NCBI GenBank assembly: GCA_050485685.1
Contig: JBJHBW010000009.1
Location: 1 to 64,000 of the forward strand
From: JBJHBP01 sp050485685
GTDB lineage: Bacteria; Pseudomonadota; Gammaproteobacteria; Steroidobacterales; Rariloculaceae
Reading direction: 5' to 3'
DNA: 64,000 nt
The notes under the pieces are model-generated. The model was given only the letters and a program-made list of their open reading frames with translations. It did not search any database and was not told where the DNA came from. A program made the translations under genes and the position numbers. Shown piece after piece: positions 17,302-27,556 of this stretch (positions are counted from its first letter, which is position 1; every line of letters starts with the position of its first letter).

Positions 17302-17329
17302 CTTGAATTGCCCGGCCTGGCCCCCATTT
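17302..17329 (+). promoter_or_regulatory. Sigma32 heat-shock promoter of dnaK
   Basis: CTTGAA (17302-17307), 14 bases, CCCCATTT (17322-17329): an essentially perfect sigma32 site, with the same spacer length as the grpE copy. It ends 52 bases before the dnaK start. Confidence 0.9.
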
Positions 17330-17381
17330 CAGGGTCACGGGAAAACACATCGCATTCACGAACATTTGGAGTGACGCAGAC

Positions 17382-19325
<1,944 letters not shown>

Positions 19326-19350
19326 GCGGGCGCCATGCCGCTGACCGGCG

Positions 19351-19380
19351 AACGCAGGCTGCACCTGAGCAGCCTGCGTT
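19351..19380 (+). terminator. Hairpin between dnaK and dnaJ
   Basis: A perfect 12-bp stem (AACGCAGGCTGC / GCAGCCTGCGTT) has a 6-base loop. It ends in TT followed by G, so it is probably a partial terminator or 3'-stabilising structure that keeps dnaJ expression below dnaK. Confidence 0.65.
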
Positions 19381-19404
19381 GTGCCATCGCGATCGGGGAT
19401 CAGG

Positions 19405-20544
19405 ATGTCTAAGCGTGATTATTACGAGGTGCTTGGTGTAGCCAGGGACGCCGAGGCCGGCGACCTGAAGAAGGCGTACCGGCGTCTGGCAATGAAATTC
19501 CACCCTGACCGCAATCCCGGCGATGCGGAGGCGGAAGCCAGCTTCAAGGAGGTGAAGGAAGCCTACGAAGTGCTGACCGACGCGAACAAGCGCGCCGCCT
19601 ACGACCGCTTCGGCCATGCAGGCGTGGAGCGCGGGCAAGGAATGGGTGGAGGCGGCTATTCCAATGCCGCGGATGCGTTCAGCGATATTTTCGGCGATGT
19701 CTTCGGGGATATCTTCGGTGGCGGGCGCCGTGGTGGCCGGGGACAGATGCATCGTGGCGCGGATCTGCGATACGAACTGGATCTGACGCTGGAGCAGGCG
19801 GTAGCCGGCGACACGATCAGCCTGGAAATTCCGAGTCTGGTCGCCTGCGCCCGCTGTGATGGAGCCGGCGCGGAGCCTGGCAGTGAGCCGGTCGTCTGCG
19901 CTACCTGCCAGGGTGGCGGCCGCGTTCGCGTACAACAGGGATTCTTTTCCATTCAGCAGCCCTGTCCGACCTGTCAGGGCAGCGGTACGCGCATCGAAAA
20001 TCCTTGCACGGAATGCACGGGTCGCGGCCGCGTTCGCAAGGTGCGCACGCTGTCGGTGAAAGTCCCCCCGGGTGTCGATAACGGCGACCGCATTCGGCTC
20101 ACCGGAGAAGGGGAAGCCGGCTTCAGCGGCGGACCGTCAGGCGATCTCTACGTGGATATTCACGTCAGGCCGCATACCATATTTACCCGCGAGGGACAGG
20201 ATCTCAGTTGTGAAGTGCCGGTCAGTTTTGCGACCGCAGCGTTGGGTGGTGAGGTAGATGTGCCGACGCTGAACGGTCAGGTGTCGTTGAAGATTCCGGC
20301 CGAGACGCAGTCGGGTCGCACTTTCCGACTTCGTGGCAAGGGCGTGCGGTCGGTGCGCAGCAGCGCACCGGGCGATCTGTTCTGCCGGGTTCAGATCGAA
20401 ACGCCGGTCAAACTCAGCGAAGAACAGAAAGCCATGCTGCGCGCATTCGACGAGTCGCTGCACGGAGGAGGCGGACGTCATAGTCCAAAGGCGCGGTCGT
20501 GGTTCGACGGTGTAAAGGAATTCTTCGAGCGAATGGGAGCATAG
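19405..20544 (+). CDS. dnaJ: Chaperone DnaJ (Hsp40)
   Basis: The co-chaperone that stimulates DnaK ATPase. The start at ATG 19405 (MSKRDYYEVLGVARD) gives 379 residues. It has a J-domain with HPD (KFHPDRNPGD), a Gly/Phe-rich linker (SDIFGDVFGDIFGGGRRGG), four zinc motifs (CARCDGAG, CATCQGGG, CPTCQGSG, CTECTGRG) and a C-terminal beta-sandwich. dapB begins 3 bases after the stop, so both are probably on one mRNA. Confidence 0.98.
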   Translation: MSKRDYYEVLGVARDAEAGDLKKAYRRLAMKFHPDRNPGDAEAEASFKEVKEAYEVLTDANKRAAYDRFGHAGVERGQGMGGGGYSNAADAFSDIFGDVFGDIFGGGRRGGRGQMHRGADLRYELDLTLEQAVAGDTISLEIPSLVACARCDGAGAEPGSEPVVCATCQGGGRVRVQQGFFSIQQPCPTCQGSGTRIENPCTECTGRGRVRKVRTLSVKVPPGVDNGDRIRLTGEGEAGFSGGPSGDLYVDIHVRPHTIFTREGQDLSCEVPVSFATAALGGEVDVPTLNGQVSLKIPAETQSGRTFRLRGKGVRSVRSSAPGDLFCRVQIETPVKLSEEQKAMLRAFDESLHGGGGRHSPKARSWFDGVKEFFERMGA

Positions 20545-20547
20545 CCG

Positions 20548-21360
20548 GTGCTTAAAGTTGCCGTATTGGGAGCGACGGGTCGTATGGGGAAGGCCATACT
20601 GGCGCGAATTGCCGAGGACAGGAATCTGAGGCTTACCGGTGCGGTAACGCATCCCGGGCATCCGGCGCTTGGCCGCGATGCGGCAGAACTCGCCGGCGTC
20701 GCACCGTTTTCGGTGCCGGTCACGGACGACCGCAGCCAGGCTCTGCACGATGCTCAGGTGGCAATAGACTTCACTCTGCCGGCGGTACTTGAGGCCAACG
20801 TAAGAGCGTGTGTGGAACACGGCACTGCGCTGGTCATCGGCACCACTGGACTCTCGCAACGCCACCAGGAGGCCATGCAGCAGGCGGCTCGTGAGATACC
20901 GATGGTGTATGGCCGTAACATGAGCGTGGGCGTCAACGTGTTCATGGAGCTGGTGGCGCGTGCGGCCAGGGTGCTGGACGATGAATTTGACGCCGAGATC
21001 GTCGAAGCGCACCACCGGCAGAAGGTCGATGCGCCGTCAGGTACCGCGCTGGAGCTGGGTGAACGCATAGCGGCTGCCCGTGGACACGGTCTGGATGACG
21101 TTGCCGTGCATGCACGGCACGGGCAGACTGGACCCCGCGTGCCGGGCACGATCGGATTTTCGGTGGTGCGTGGCGGTGGTGTGGTGGGAGATCACACCGT
21201 GCATTTTCTCGCTGCGGAAGAGCAGCTGGAGTTCGTGCACCGAGCGCGCGACCGCGCCGCTTTCGCACGCGGTGCATTGCGGGCGGCGCGGTGGGTTGCG
21301 GGTCGCGCCCCGGGACTGTACTCCATGGCGAACGTCCTCGGCCTTGCGGCCGAGGACTGA
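20548..21360 (+). CDS. dapB: 4-hydroxy-tetrahydrodipicolinate reductase DapB
   Basis: It catalyses the NAD(P)H-dependent step of the diaminopimelate/lysine pathway. It has 270 residues from GTG 20548 and a Rossmann motif VLGATGRMGKAIL. Active-site residues lie in EAHHRQKVDAPSGTAL (His-His and Lys), and GTTGLSQ and HDTVHFL-like GDHTVHFLA are also present. The dnaJ-dapB-carA order is common in gammaproteobacteria; here a minus-strand exported protein is inserted between dapB and carA. Confidence 0.97.
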   Translation: MLKVAVLGATGRMGKAILARIAEDRNLRLTGAVTHPGHPALGRDAAELAGVAPFSVPVTDDRSQALHDAQVAIDFTLPAVLEANVRACVEHGTALVIGTTGLSQRHQEAMQQAAREIPMVYGRNMSVGVNVFMELVARAARVLDDEFDAEIVEAHHRQKVDAPSGTALELGERIAAARGHGLDDVAVHARHGQTGPRVPGTIGFSVVRGGGVVGDHTVHFLAAEEQLEFVHRARDRAAFARGALRAARWVAGRAPGLYSMANVLGLAAED

Positions 21361-21383
21361 TCTTTGCCTGAAACGCGGTCCGA

Positions 21384-21992
21384 TCAGGACTGGCCGGGCC
21401 AGCGCGTGTCTATGGGCTTGTCCGGATCGGCTGTGATGCGCAGATCGGCGCAGTGGTAGTAGGAAAATGTGCCTTCACGCGTGCCGGGATGATTCAGCAT
21501 GAACTGGATGACCTGCAGTGTGCAGCGGTCACAGTTGATGTTCGGCAGGTCCACGAAAGTTTCCAGCCTCAGTACCGGACCTTCAGTGCGCGGCAGCAGG
21601 CCGTCGGCAAGCACCGGAATTTCCGGCGGGTCCTGAATCGGTGCCGACAGCGATCGCGGCCCTCTCTCTGTCTCGGTCATGGTGGCCGGGGGCTCCGGTG
21701 GCAGTTCGTCGCGCGAGTTCACCGCGAGCGCAACCCGATAATGGCCGGGATGGAAGATCGTTTCCTGCACGACGATGCGTAACGGCTGACCGCCCGGTAC
21801 CGCTGTCACGATGCCGCTGGGCGTGCCCGGATCTGATGACGTGCCGCCGCACGGCGCGAGCTTCTGCGGATCGCCGAGGTCATTGGTGATAAGCGAAGCG
21901 GGCGGCTCCACGAGCCGGAAATGAGCGCTGGCGAGCGGAACGGCCACAGTGGCGCAACCGAAAGCCAGGACGAGACAAGCGGTACGGTTCAT
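21384..21992 (-). CDS. Secreted lytic-polysaccharide-monooxygenase-like protein (SCE4755-like)
   Basis: The start at 21992 (MNRTACLVLAF) follows an AGGGGG site; 202 residues. The signal peptide ends LASA, so the mature protein would begin with His24 (HFRLVEPPAS). An N-terminal His generated by signal cleavage is the hallmark of copper histidine-brace proteins such as LPMOs. Candidate second ligands are His81/His84 in FHPGHYRVAL. Cysteines at LAPCGG and NCDRCTLQ and a later YYHCADLRI add to the resemblance to proteins annotated as SCE4755-family polysaccharide-monooxygenase-like. Substrate and activity are unknown. It sits alone between dapB and carA. Confidence 0.65.
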   Translation of the reverse strand: MNRTACLVLAFGCATVAVPLASAHFRLVEPPASLITNDLGDPQKLAPCGGTSSDPGTPSGIVTAVPGGQPLRIVVQETIFHPGHYRVALAVNSRDELPPEPPATMTETERGPRSLSAPIQDPPEIPVLADGLLPRTEGPVLRLETFVDLPNINCDRCTLQVIQFMLNHPGTREGTFSYYHCADLRITADPDKPIDTRWPGQS

Positions 21993-22185
21993 CCAGATCC
22001 CCCTGAGTTTGAATCGGCCACGAGAGTCGGCCAGCCAAGTACGTCGAGAATGTCCCGCCAAGTATGACGTATTAGGCCCGGCAATGGCGATGTCTCACGC
22101 GGGAGCGGGTGCAGTGCATGGCTGGATTTGCTCAGCTTCGCGTACCGGGAGCGAATCCCGCTGGAACCATGTTCCGATGACAGGC

Positions 22186-22279
22186 TAGAATAGCCGCCTG
22201 AGCCTCCCAGATTCCTGGAATGCTGTGCGGGACGGGCTGCGTGCCTTGCGGCCGTCCCGCTTCGTTTATGCAAGGCACG
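22186..22279 (+). promoter_or_regulatory. carA promoter (-10) and structured leader with pseudoknot potential
   Basis: The 21993-22298 gap holds no gene. TAGAAT (22186-22191) is a good -10 box without a clear -35. The transcribed leader contains a 9-bp hairpin, GCGGGACGG (22227-22235) with CCGTCCCGC (22252-22260). Ten bases of its loop, CGTGCCTTGC (22240-22249), are perfectly complementary to GCAAGGCACG (22270-22279). An H-type pseudoknot or two mutually exclusive folds can form. The structure ends 8 bases before the AGGAG ribosome site, so it could govern carA translation or transcription elongation. Confidence 0.55.
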
Positions 22280-22298
22280 AATTTCTCAGGAGCTCAGC

Positions 22299-23447
22299 GT
22301 GACAGAGCCGGCGATACTCGCGCTCGAAGACGGCACGGTCTTCAAGGGGATCTCCACAGGTGCGTCAGGACGCACACTGGGAGAAGTGGTGTTCAACACC
22401 GCGATGACCGGATATCAGGAGATCCTGACCGACCCCTCGTATTACCGTCAGCTGGTGACGCTGACCTATCCCCACATCGGTAATGTGGGCACCAATTCCG
22501 ACGATTTCGAATCCGACCGCATATATGCCTCGGGACTGATCATTCGTGATCTCTCCATGGTCGTCAGCAACTGGCGCTCCGAGAAGTCGCTGCAGACATT
22601 TCTGCGTCAGGGCGGCACGGTCGCAATTGCAGAGATCGACACGCGCAAGCTCACACGCATCATTCGCGAGAAGGGCGCGCTGGCCGGATGTATCGTCACC
22701 GGCGAGTCGGCCAGTGCCGAAGAAGCCGTGCAGGCAGCCCGAAAGTTTCCCGGGCTGAAGGGCATGGATCTGGCGCGACTTGTGACGACCAGGAACACTT
22801 ATCAATGGAACCAGGGCAGCATCTGGCCGACGCGACCGGAGATCTACACCAAGCGCCATGCCGAACACCACGTGGTGGCTTACGATTTCGGCGTCAAGCG
22901 CAACATTCTGCGGCTTCTGGCTGACCAGGGGTGTCGTATTACGGTCGTGCCGGCGACTACGCCGGCCGAGGAAGTCCTGCAGCTGTCGCCGGATGGTGTG
23001 TTCCTGTCCAATGGACCGGGTGACCCGGAGCCCTGCGATTACGCGATCCGTGCGATACGTGCCCTGCTTGATGCCGGCGTGCCGCTGTTCGGTATCTGCC
23101 TGGGGCATCAGCTGCTGGGCCTGGCCAGCGGTGCCAGCACGATCAAGATGAAGTTCGGCCATCACGGCGCCAATCATCCGGTCGTGGACCTCGATACCGG
23201 TCGCGTCATGATCACCAGCCAGAACCATGGATTCGCGGTGGACGAGTCTTCGCTGCCGCCCACGCTGAGGGCGACGCACCGTTCATTGTTCGATGGATCG
23301 CTGCAGGGTGTGGAACGCACCGACAGGCCGGCGTTCTCGTTCCAGGGGCACCCTGAAGCGAGTCCCGGTCCGCATGATCTCAAGCCACTGTTCGAGCGGT
23401 TCCGTGCACTGATGGCGGACTGTCGGGCCACAGCGGCTTCTGCTTAA
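22299..23447 (+). CDS. carA: Carbamoyl-phosphate synthase small (glutaminase) subunit
   Basis: It hydrolyses glutamine and passes ammonia to CarB for arginine and pyrimidine synthesis. It has 382 residues from GTG 22299 with AGGAG at 22288-22292. The N-terminal domain begins AILALEDGTVFKG. The class I amidotransferase domain has the nucleophile Cys in LFGICLGHQLLGLA and the His/Glu pair in FQGHPEASPGPHD. It is followed by carB after a 52-base AT-rich gap. Confidence 0.97.
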   Translation: MTEPAILALEDGTVFKGISTGASGRTLGEVVFNTAMTGYQEILTDPSYYRQLVTLTYPHIGNVGTNSDDFESDRIYASGLIIRDLSMVVSNWRSEKSLQTFLRQGGTVAIAEIDTRKLTRIIREKGALAGCIVTGESASAEEAVQAARKFPGLKGMDLARLVTTRNTYQWNQGSIWPTRPEIYTKRHAEHHVVAYDFGVKRNILRLLADQGCRITVVPATTPAEEVLQLSPDGVFLSNGPGDPEPCDYAIRAIRALLDAGVPLFGICLGHQLLGLASGASTIKMKFGHHGANHPVVDLDTGRVMITSQNHGFAVDESSLPPTLRATHRSLFDGSLQGVERTDRPAFSFQGHPEASPGPHDLKPLFERFRALMADCRATAASA

Positions 23448-23499
23448 AGTTATATAAAACATATCCTTATAAAACCTTTCAAGAAGTCAGGTTAGTAAA
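23448..23499 (+). promoter_or_regulatory. AT-rich spacer between carA and carB
   Basis: This short gap is strikingly AT-rich relative to its surroundings. It contains TATAAAAC twice (23453-23460 and 23468-23475), 15 bases apart. It may be an internal promoter or simply an unstructured ribosome landing zone for the TTG-started carB. Confidence 0.4.
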
Positions 23500-26400
23500 T
23501 TGCCGCGTCGTGACGATATAGAGAGCGTTTTGATCATCGGGGCCGGACCGATCGTGATCGGTCAGGCCTGTGAGTTCGACTACTCCGGTACCCAGGCCTG
23601 CAAGGCACTGAAGGAAGAGGGTTACCGGGTCATTCTGGTCAATTCCAATCCGGCCACGATCATGACCGATCCGGCCAGCGCCGATGCGATCTACATAGAA
23701 CCCATCACCTGGCAGGCGGTGGCGCGCATCATCGAGAAAGAGCGGCCGTCGGCGTTGCTGCCGACCATGGGCGGTCAGACTGCATTGAACTGTGCTCTGG
23801 ACCTCGTGCGTGAGGGAGTGCTGGAGCGTTTCGGTGTGGAACTGATCGCCGCGTCGCGCGACGCGATCGACATGGCCGAGGATCGCGAACAGTTTCGTAT
23901 CGCGATGCAGGAAATTGGCCTCGGTGTGCCGCGCGCCGGTATTGCGCACACGATGGAAGAGGCCTGGGAAGTGCAGAAGGAGATCGGCTTCCCGACCATC
24001 ATCCGGCCTTCGTTCACACTCGGCGGTAGCGGCGGCGGCATTGCCTACAACGTCGAGGAATTCGAGGACATCGTCAGCCGGGGGCTGGATCAGTCGCCGA
24101 CCAACGAGGTGCTGCTCGAGGAGTCGGTGCTGGGCTGGAAAGAATTCGAGATGGAGGTCGTCCGCGACCGCAACGACAACTGCATCATTATCTGTTCCAT
24201 CGAGAATCTGGACCCGATGGGCATACACACCGGTGACTCCATCACGGTCGCGCCGGCGCAGACGCTGACCGACAAGGAGTATCAGCAGATGCGCGATGCC
24301 TCGATCGCCGTGCTGAGAAAAATTGGCGTGGAAACAGGCGGTTCTAACGTGCAGTTCGCGTTAAGTCCAGATGATGGCAGGCTGCTGGTCATCGAGATGA
24401 ACCCGCGTGTGTCGCGATCGTCAGCGCTGGCATCGAAAGCCACCGGGTTCCCGATCGCCAAAGTCGCTGCCAAGCTTGCCGTGGGCTACACACTGGATGA
24501 GCTGCGCAACGAGATCACCGGCGGGGCGACGCCGGCCTCGTTCGAGCCGACCATTGATTACGTGGTCACCAAAGTGCCGCGGTTCACGTTTGAAAAGTTT
24601 CCCGGCGCACATGACCGGCTGACCACGCAGATGAAGTCAGTGGGTGAGGTCATGGCCATGGGGCGCACCTTCCAGGAGTCGCTGCAGAAGGCATTGCGTG
24701 GGCTGGAGACAGGTGTGGATGGCCTGACGCCGGTGACGCCGACCATCGAAAGCGAGGACGACCTTGCAACCCTGCGACGCGAGCTCAGCATGGCCGGCAG
24801 TCGTCGTCTCTGGTATGTCGCCGACGCGTTCCGCGCCGGGCTGCCGTTCGAAGAGATTCATGAGCTGACCCGGATTGATCCGTGGTTTCTGACGCAGATC
24901 AGGGATCTGGTCGAGACGGAAGCTCAGGTGCGCAGCAACGGAATGAAGGCGCTCGGGCCGGAGAGCCTGCGTGCGCTGAAGCGCAAGGGGTTCAGTGACA
25001 GCCGTCTGGCGGCGCTGCTGGGCGTGAAGGAAAGCGTCGTCAGAACAAAGCGTTACAAGCACAATATAAGGCCGGTTTTCAAGCGTGTGGATACCTGCGC
25101 GGCAGAGTTCGCCACTGGCACCGCCTACCTGTACTCCACCTACGAGGAGGAATGCGAGGCCGACCCCACGAATGCCGAGAAGATCATCATTCTGGGTGGC
25201 GGCCCGAACCGTATCGGGCAGGGCATAGAGTTCGACTACTGCTGTGTGCATGCGTCGTTCGCGCTCAAGGAGGCCGGTTTCGAGACCATCATGGTCAACT
25301 GCAATCCGGAGACCGTGTCCACCGACTTCGATACCTCGGACAGGCTGTATTTCGAGCCTTTGACGCTGGAGGACGTGCTGGAGATCGTTCACCGCGAACA
25401 ACCCAGGGGCGTGATCGTTCAGTACGGCGGCCAGACACCGCTGAAGCTGGCGCGTGCCCTGGAAGCGGCCGACGTGCCCATCATCGGCACCTCGCCCGAT
25501 TCGATAGACCTGGCCGAAGACCGCGAGCGTTTTCAGCAGCTGGTCAGCCGCCTGGGGCTGAAACAGCCCCCCAATCGCACGGCGCGTACCGAGCAGGAAG
25601 CAGTGAGCATGGCGAAGGAGGTCGGCTACCCGCTGGTCGTGCGGCCGTCCTACGTGCTTGGCGGGCGGGCCATGGAGATCGTCTACAGTGAGGACGAGCT
25701 CAACGAATACATGACGCAGGCGGTCAGCGTATCGAATGAAAGTCCGGTGCTGCTGGACCGTTTCCTCGATCTTGCCGTGGAAGTGGATGTCGACGCTTTG
25801 TCAGACGGCAAGGAAGTGATCATTGGCGGCATCATGGAGCATGTGGAGCAGGCCGGCATTCACTCAGGAGACTCCGGTTGCTCACTGCCGCCGCACAGCC
25901 TCAGGCCCGAGGTGCAGACGCAGCTCAGCGAGCAAATGGAACAGCTCGCCAGGGCGCTGAACGTTGTCGGCCTGATGAATGCCCAGTTCGCAATCCAGAA
26001 CGGCGTGATCTACGTGCTGGAAGTCAATCCGCGTGCTTCGCGTACCGTGCCGTTCGTGTCCAAGGCCATAGGCAGACCGCTCGCCAAGATTGCGGCGAAG
26101 GCCATGGCCGGTTTCAGTTTCGCCGCCCAGGGTGTGACGGCTCCGGGCAGACGCCCTTATTTCTCCGTGAAGGAATCGGTGTTTCCGTTCATCAAGTTTC
26201 CGGAAGCCGATCCGATTCTGGGGCCGGAAATGAAGTCCACCGGAGAAGTCATGGGCACCGGACGGACTTTCGGCGAGGCCTATGCCAAGGCGCAGCTCGC
26301 CTCGGGCGTGGAACTGCCGCGCCAGGGCGTGGCCTTCATCAGCGTGCGCGATCGCGATAAGCCGGCCGCGGTGGATCTTGGGCGGGCGCTGGAGCAGCGT

Positions 26401-26724
26401 GGCTTCGAGATTGTCGCCACGGGCGGGACGGCCGAAGAGCTGGCGCGCAGCGGCGTCGCGTGCCGGCGCGTGAACAAGGTCCGGGAAGGTCGCCCGCATA
26501 TCGTTGATATGATCAAGAATCGTGAGATCACGCTGATCGTCAATACCACGGAAGGCAAGCAGGCCATCCGTGAGTCACATTCCATCAGGGCGGAAGCGGT
26601 CCACCACAAGGTCACGTACTACACGACCCTGGCGGCGGCGAAGGCAACCTGTGAAGCGCTGGACCATCTCGACAGTGTGGTCGTGAACCGGCTGCAGGAT
26701 CTGCATGCGGAGGCGGAAACGTGA
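23500..26724 (+). CDS. carB: Carbamoyl-phosphate synthase large subunit
   Basis: It makes carbamoyl phosphate from bicarbonate, ammonia and two ATP. The 1074 residues start at TTG 23500 (PRRDDIESVLIIGAGPIVIG). Two homologous ATP-grasp halves are seen, each with a GGGPNRIGQG/GAGPIVIGQ-type start, IRPSFTLGGSGGG in the first and VRPSYVLGGRAMEIV in the second. A C-terminal MGS-like regulatory domain (SVRDRDKPAAVDLGRAL to the end) follows. The rare TTG start and lack of a good ribosome site may limit its translation. greA overlaps the stop by 4 bases. Confidence 0.98.
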   Translation: MPRRDDIESVLIIGAGPIVIGQACEFDYSGTQACKALKEEGYRVILVNSNPATIMTDPASADAIYIEPITWQAVARIIEKERPSALLPTMGGQTALNCALDLVREGVLERFGVELIAASRDAIDMAEDREQFRIAMQEIGLGVPRAGIAHTMEEAWEVQKEIGFPTIIRPSFTLGGSGGGIAYNVEEFEDIVSRGLDQSPTNEVLLEESVLGWKEFEMEVVRDRNDNCIIICSIENLDPMGIHTGDSITVAPAQTLTDKEYQQMRDASIAVLRKIGVETGGSNVQFALSPDDGRLLVIEMNPRVSRSSALASKATGFPIAKVAAKLAVGYTLDELRNEITGGATPASFEPTIDYVVTKVPRFTFEKFPGAHDRLTTQMKSVGEVMAMGRTFQESLQKALRGLETGVDGLTPVTPTIESEDDLATLRRELSMAGSRRLWYVADAFRAGLPFEEIHELTRIDPWFLTQIRDLVETEAQVRSNGMKALGPESLRALKRKGFSDSRLAALLGVKESVVRTKRYKHNIRPVFKRVDTCAAEFATGTAYLYSTYEEECEADPTNAEKIIILGGGPNRIGQGIEFDYCCVHASFALKEAGFETIMVNCNPETVSTDFDTSDRLYFEPLTLEDVLEIVHREQPRGVIVQYGGQTPLKLARALEAADVPIIGTSPDSIDLAEDRERFQQLVSRLGLKQPPNRTARTEQEAVSMAKEVGYPLVVRPSYVLGGRAMEIVYSEDELNEYMTQAVSVSNESPVLLDRFLDLAVEVDVDALSDGKEVIIGGIMEHVEQAGIHSGDSGCSLPPHSLRPEVQTQLSEQMEQLARALNVVGLMNAQFAIQNGVIYVLEVNPRASRTVPFVSKAIGRPLAKIAAKAMAGFSFAAQGVTAPGRRPYFSVKESVFPFIKFPEADPILGPEMKSTGEVMGTGRTFGEAYAKAQLASGVELPRQGVAFISVRDRDKPAAVDLGRALEQRGFEIVATGGTAEELARSGVACRRVNKVREGRPHIVDMIKNREITLIVNTTEGKQAIRESHSIRAEAVHHKVTYYTTLAAAKATCEALDHLDSVVVNRLQDLHAEAET

Positions 26725-27197
26725 GCAAGGTACCTCTGACGGCACGCGGTGCACAGAAGCTGCGGGACGAACTCAAGCGACTGAAGAGCGAGGAGCGCCC
26801 GCGTATCGTCGAGGCCATTGCGACGGCCCGCGAACATGGCGATCTTAAGGAAAACGCCGAGTATCACGCCGCGAAGGAGCAGCAGGGCCTGGTCGAGGCG
26901 CGTATACGCGATATCGAAGGCAAGCTTTCAAACGCGCAGATCATCGATATCTCACAGGTCAACGCGGCCGGGCGTGTCGTGTTCGGTGCCACGGTGGAAC
27001 TGGTCGATCTCGACGATGGCAGTTCGGTTCGCTATCAGATCGTCGGCGAGGATGAGGCCGATATCAAGGAAGGCCTGTTGTCGGTGGGCTCACCGATTGC
27101 GCGTGCCGTGATCGGTAAACAGGAAGGCGATGTCGTCGACGTCAACGTGCCCAGCGGGCAGCGATCATATGAGATCGCCGGCGTGGAGTACGTTTAG
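26721..27197 (+). CDS. greA: Transcription elongation factor GreA
   Basis: It rescues backtracked RNA polymerase by stimulating RNA cleavage. It has 158 residues, starting with GTG inside the carB stop (GTGA). The N-terminal coiled coil has the acidic tip sequence EHGDLKENAEYHAAKEQQ (Asp and Glu of DLKENAEY). The C-terminal domain has VFGATVELVDLDDG and SPIARAVIGKQEGD. The last 33 bases overlap the convergent yhbY gene. Confidence 0.97.
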   Translation: MSKVPLTARGAQKLRDELKRLKSEERPRIVEAIATAREHGDLKENAEYHAAKEQQGLVEARIRDIEGKLSNAQIIDISQVNAAGRVVFGATVELVDLDDGSSVRYQIVGEDEADIKEGLLSVGSPIARAVIGKQEGDVVDVNVPSGQRSYEIAGVEYV

Positions 27198-27515
27198 GGA
27201 CGAGCTTTGCACGGCAGTCGTGGTCTTCGCCTGTCGAACCGCGGGACTGTGCAGCAGTGCCTCGTAGCCGCAGCGCTGTACGAGTTCCGCGCCCGACAAC
27301 GCGAGCAGCTGGTCCAGAATGTTCTGACGGCGTTCGCGGTTGCCGAATGGAATCCGGATCCGGACGTAATGCTGATGCGCCAGCTCACGCTGAAGCTGCT
27401 TGACCAGGGAATCGGTCAGCCCTCCCGCGCCAACGGCGATTTCAGCGGCGACGACAGGCTTGTTGTCATGCGACATGGCCTGGACGGAATCGACGTGCTC
27501 CGTGTTCAGCGGCAT
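27165..27515 (-). CDS. yhbY: YhbY/CRS1 RNA-binding (CRM) domain protein
   Basis: A small protein thought to bind pre-50S ribosomal particles. It has 116 residues. The alignment-like order LNTEHVDSVQAMSHDNKPVVAAEIAVGAGGLTDSLV shows the CRM pattern: a KPVV strand and GxGGLT loop. YVRIRIPFGNRERR then resembles the LIKVKI segment of E. coli YhbY. It is rather divergent. The position between greA and rlmE, transcribed oppositely, is the conserved gammaproteobacterial order and supports the call. Its 3' end overlaps greA. Confidence 0.85.
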   Translation of the reverse strand: MPLNTEHVDSVQAMSHDNKPVVAAEIAVGAGGLTDSLVKQLQRELAHQHYVRIRIPFGNRERRQNILDQLLALSGAELVQRCGYEALLHSPAVRQAKTTTAVQSSSLNVLHAGDLI

Positions 27516-27556
27516 GATCTAACACGCTCTTCTTGTTGATTTGAAGGTGAGGATAT

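Noticed and set aside
15430..17381. CIRCE operator for HrcA in the hrcA-grpE-dnaK cluster
   Set aside because: No TTAGCACTC-N9-GAGTGCTAA-like palindrome is visible; the control elements found are sigma32-type.
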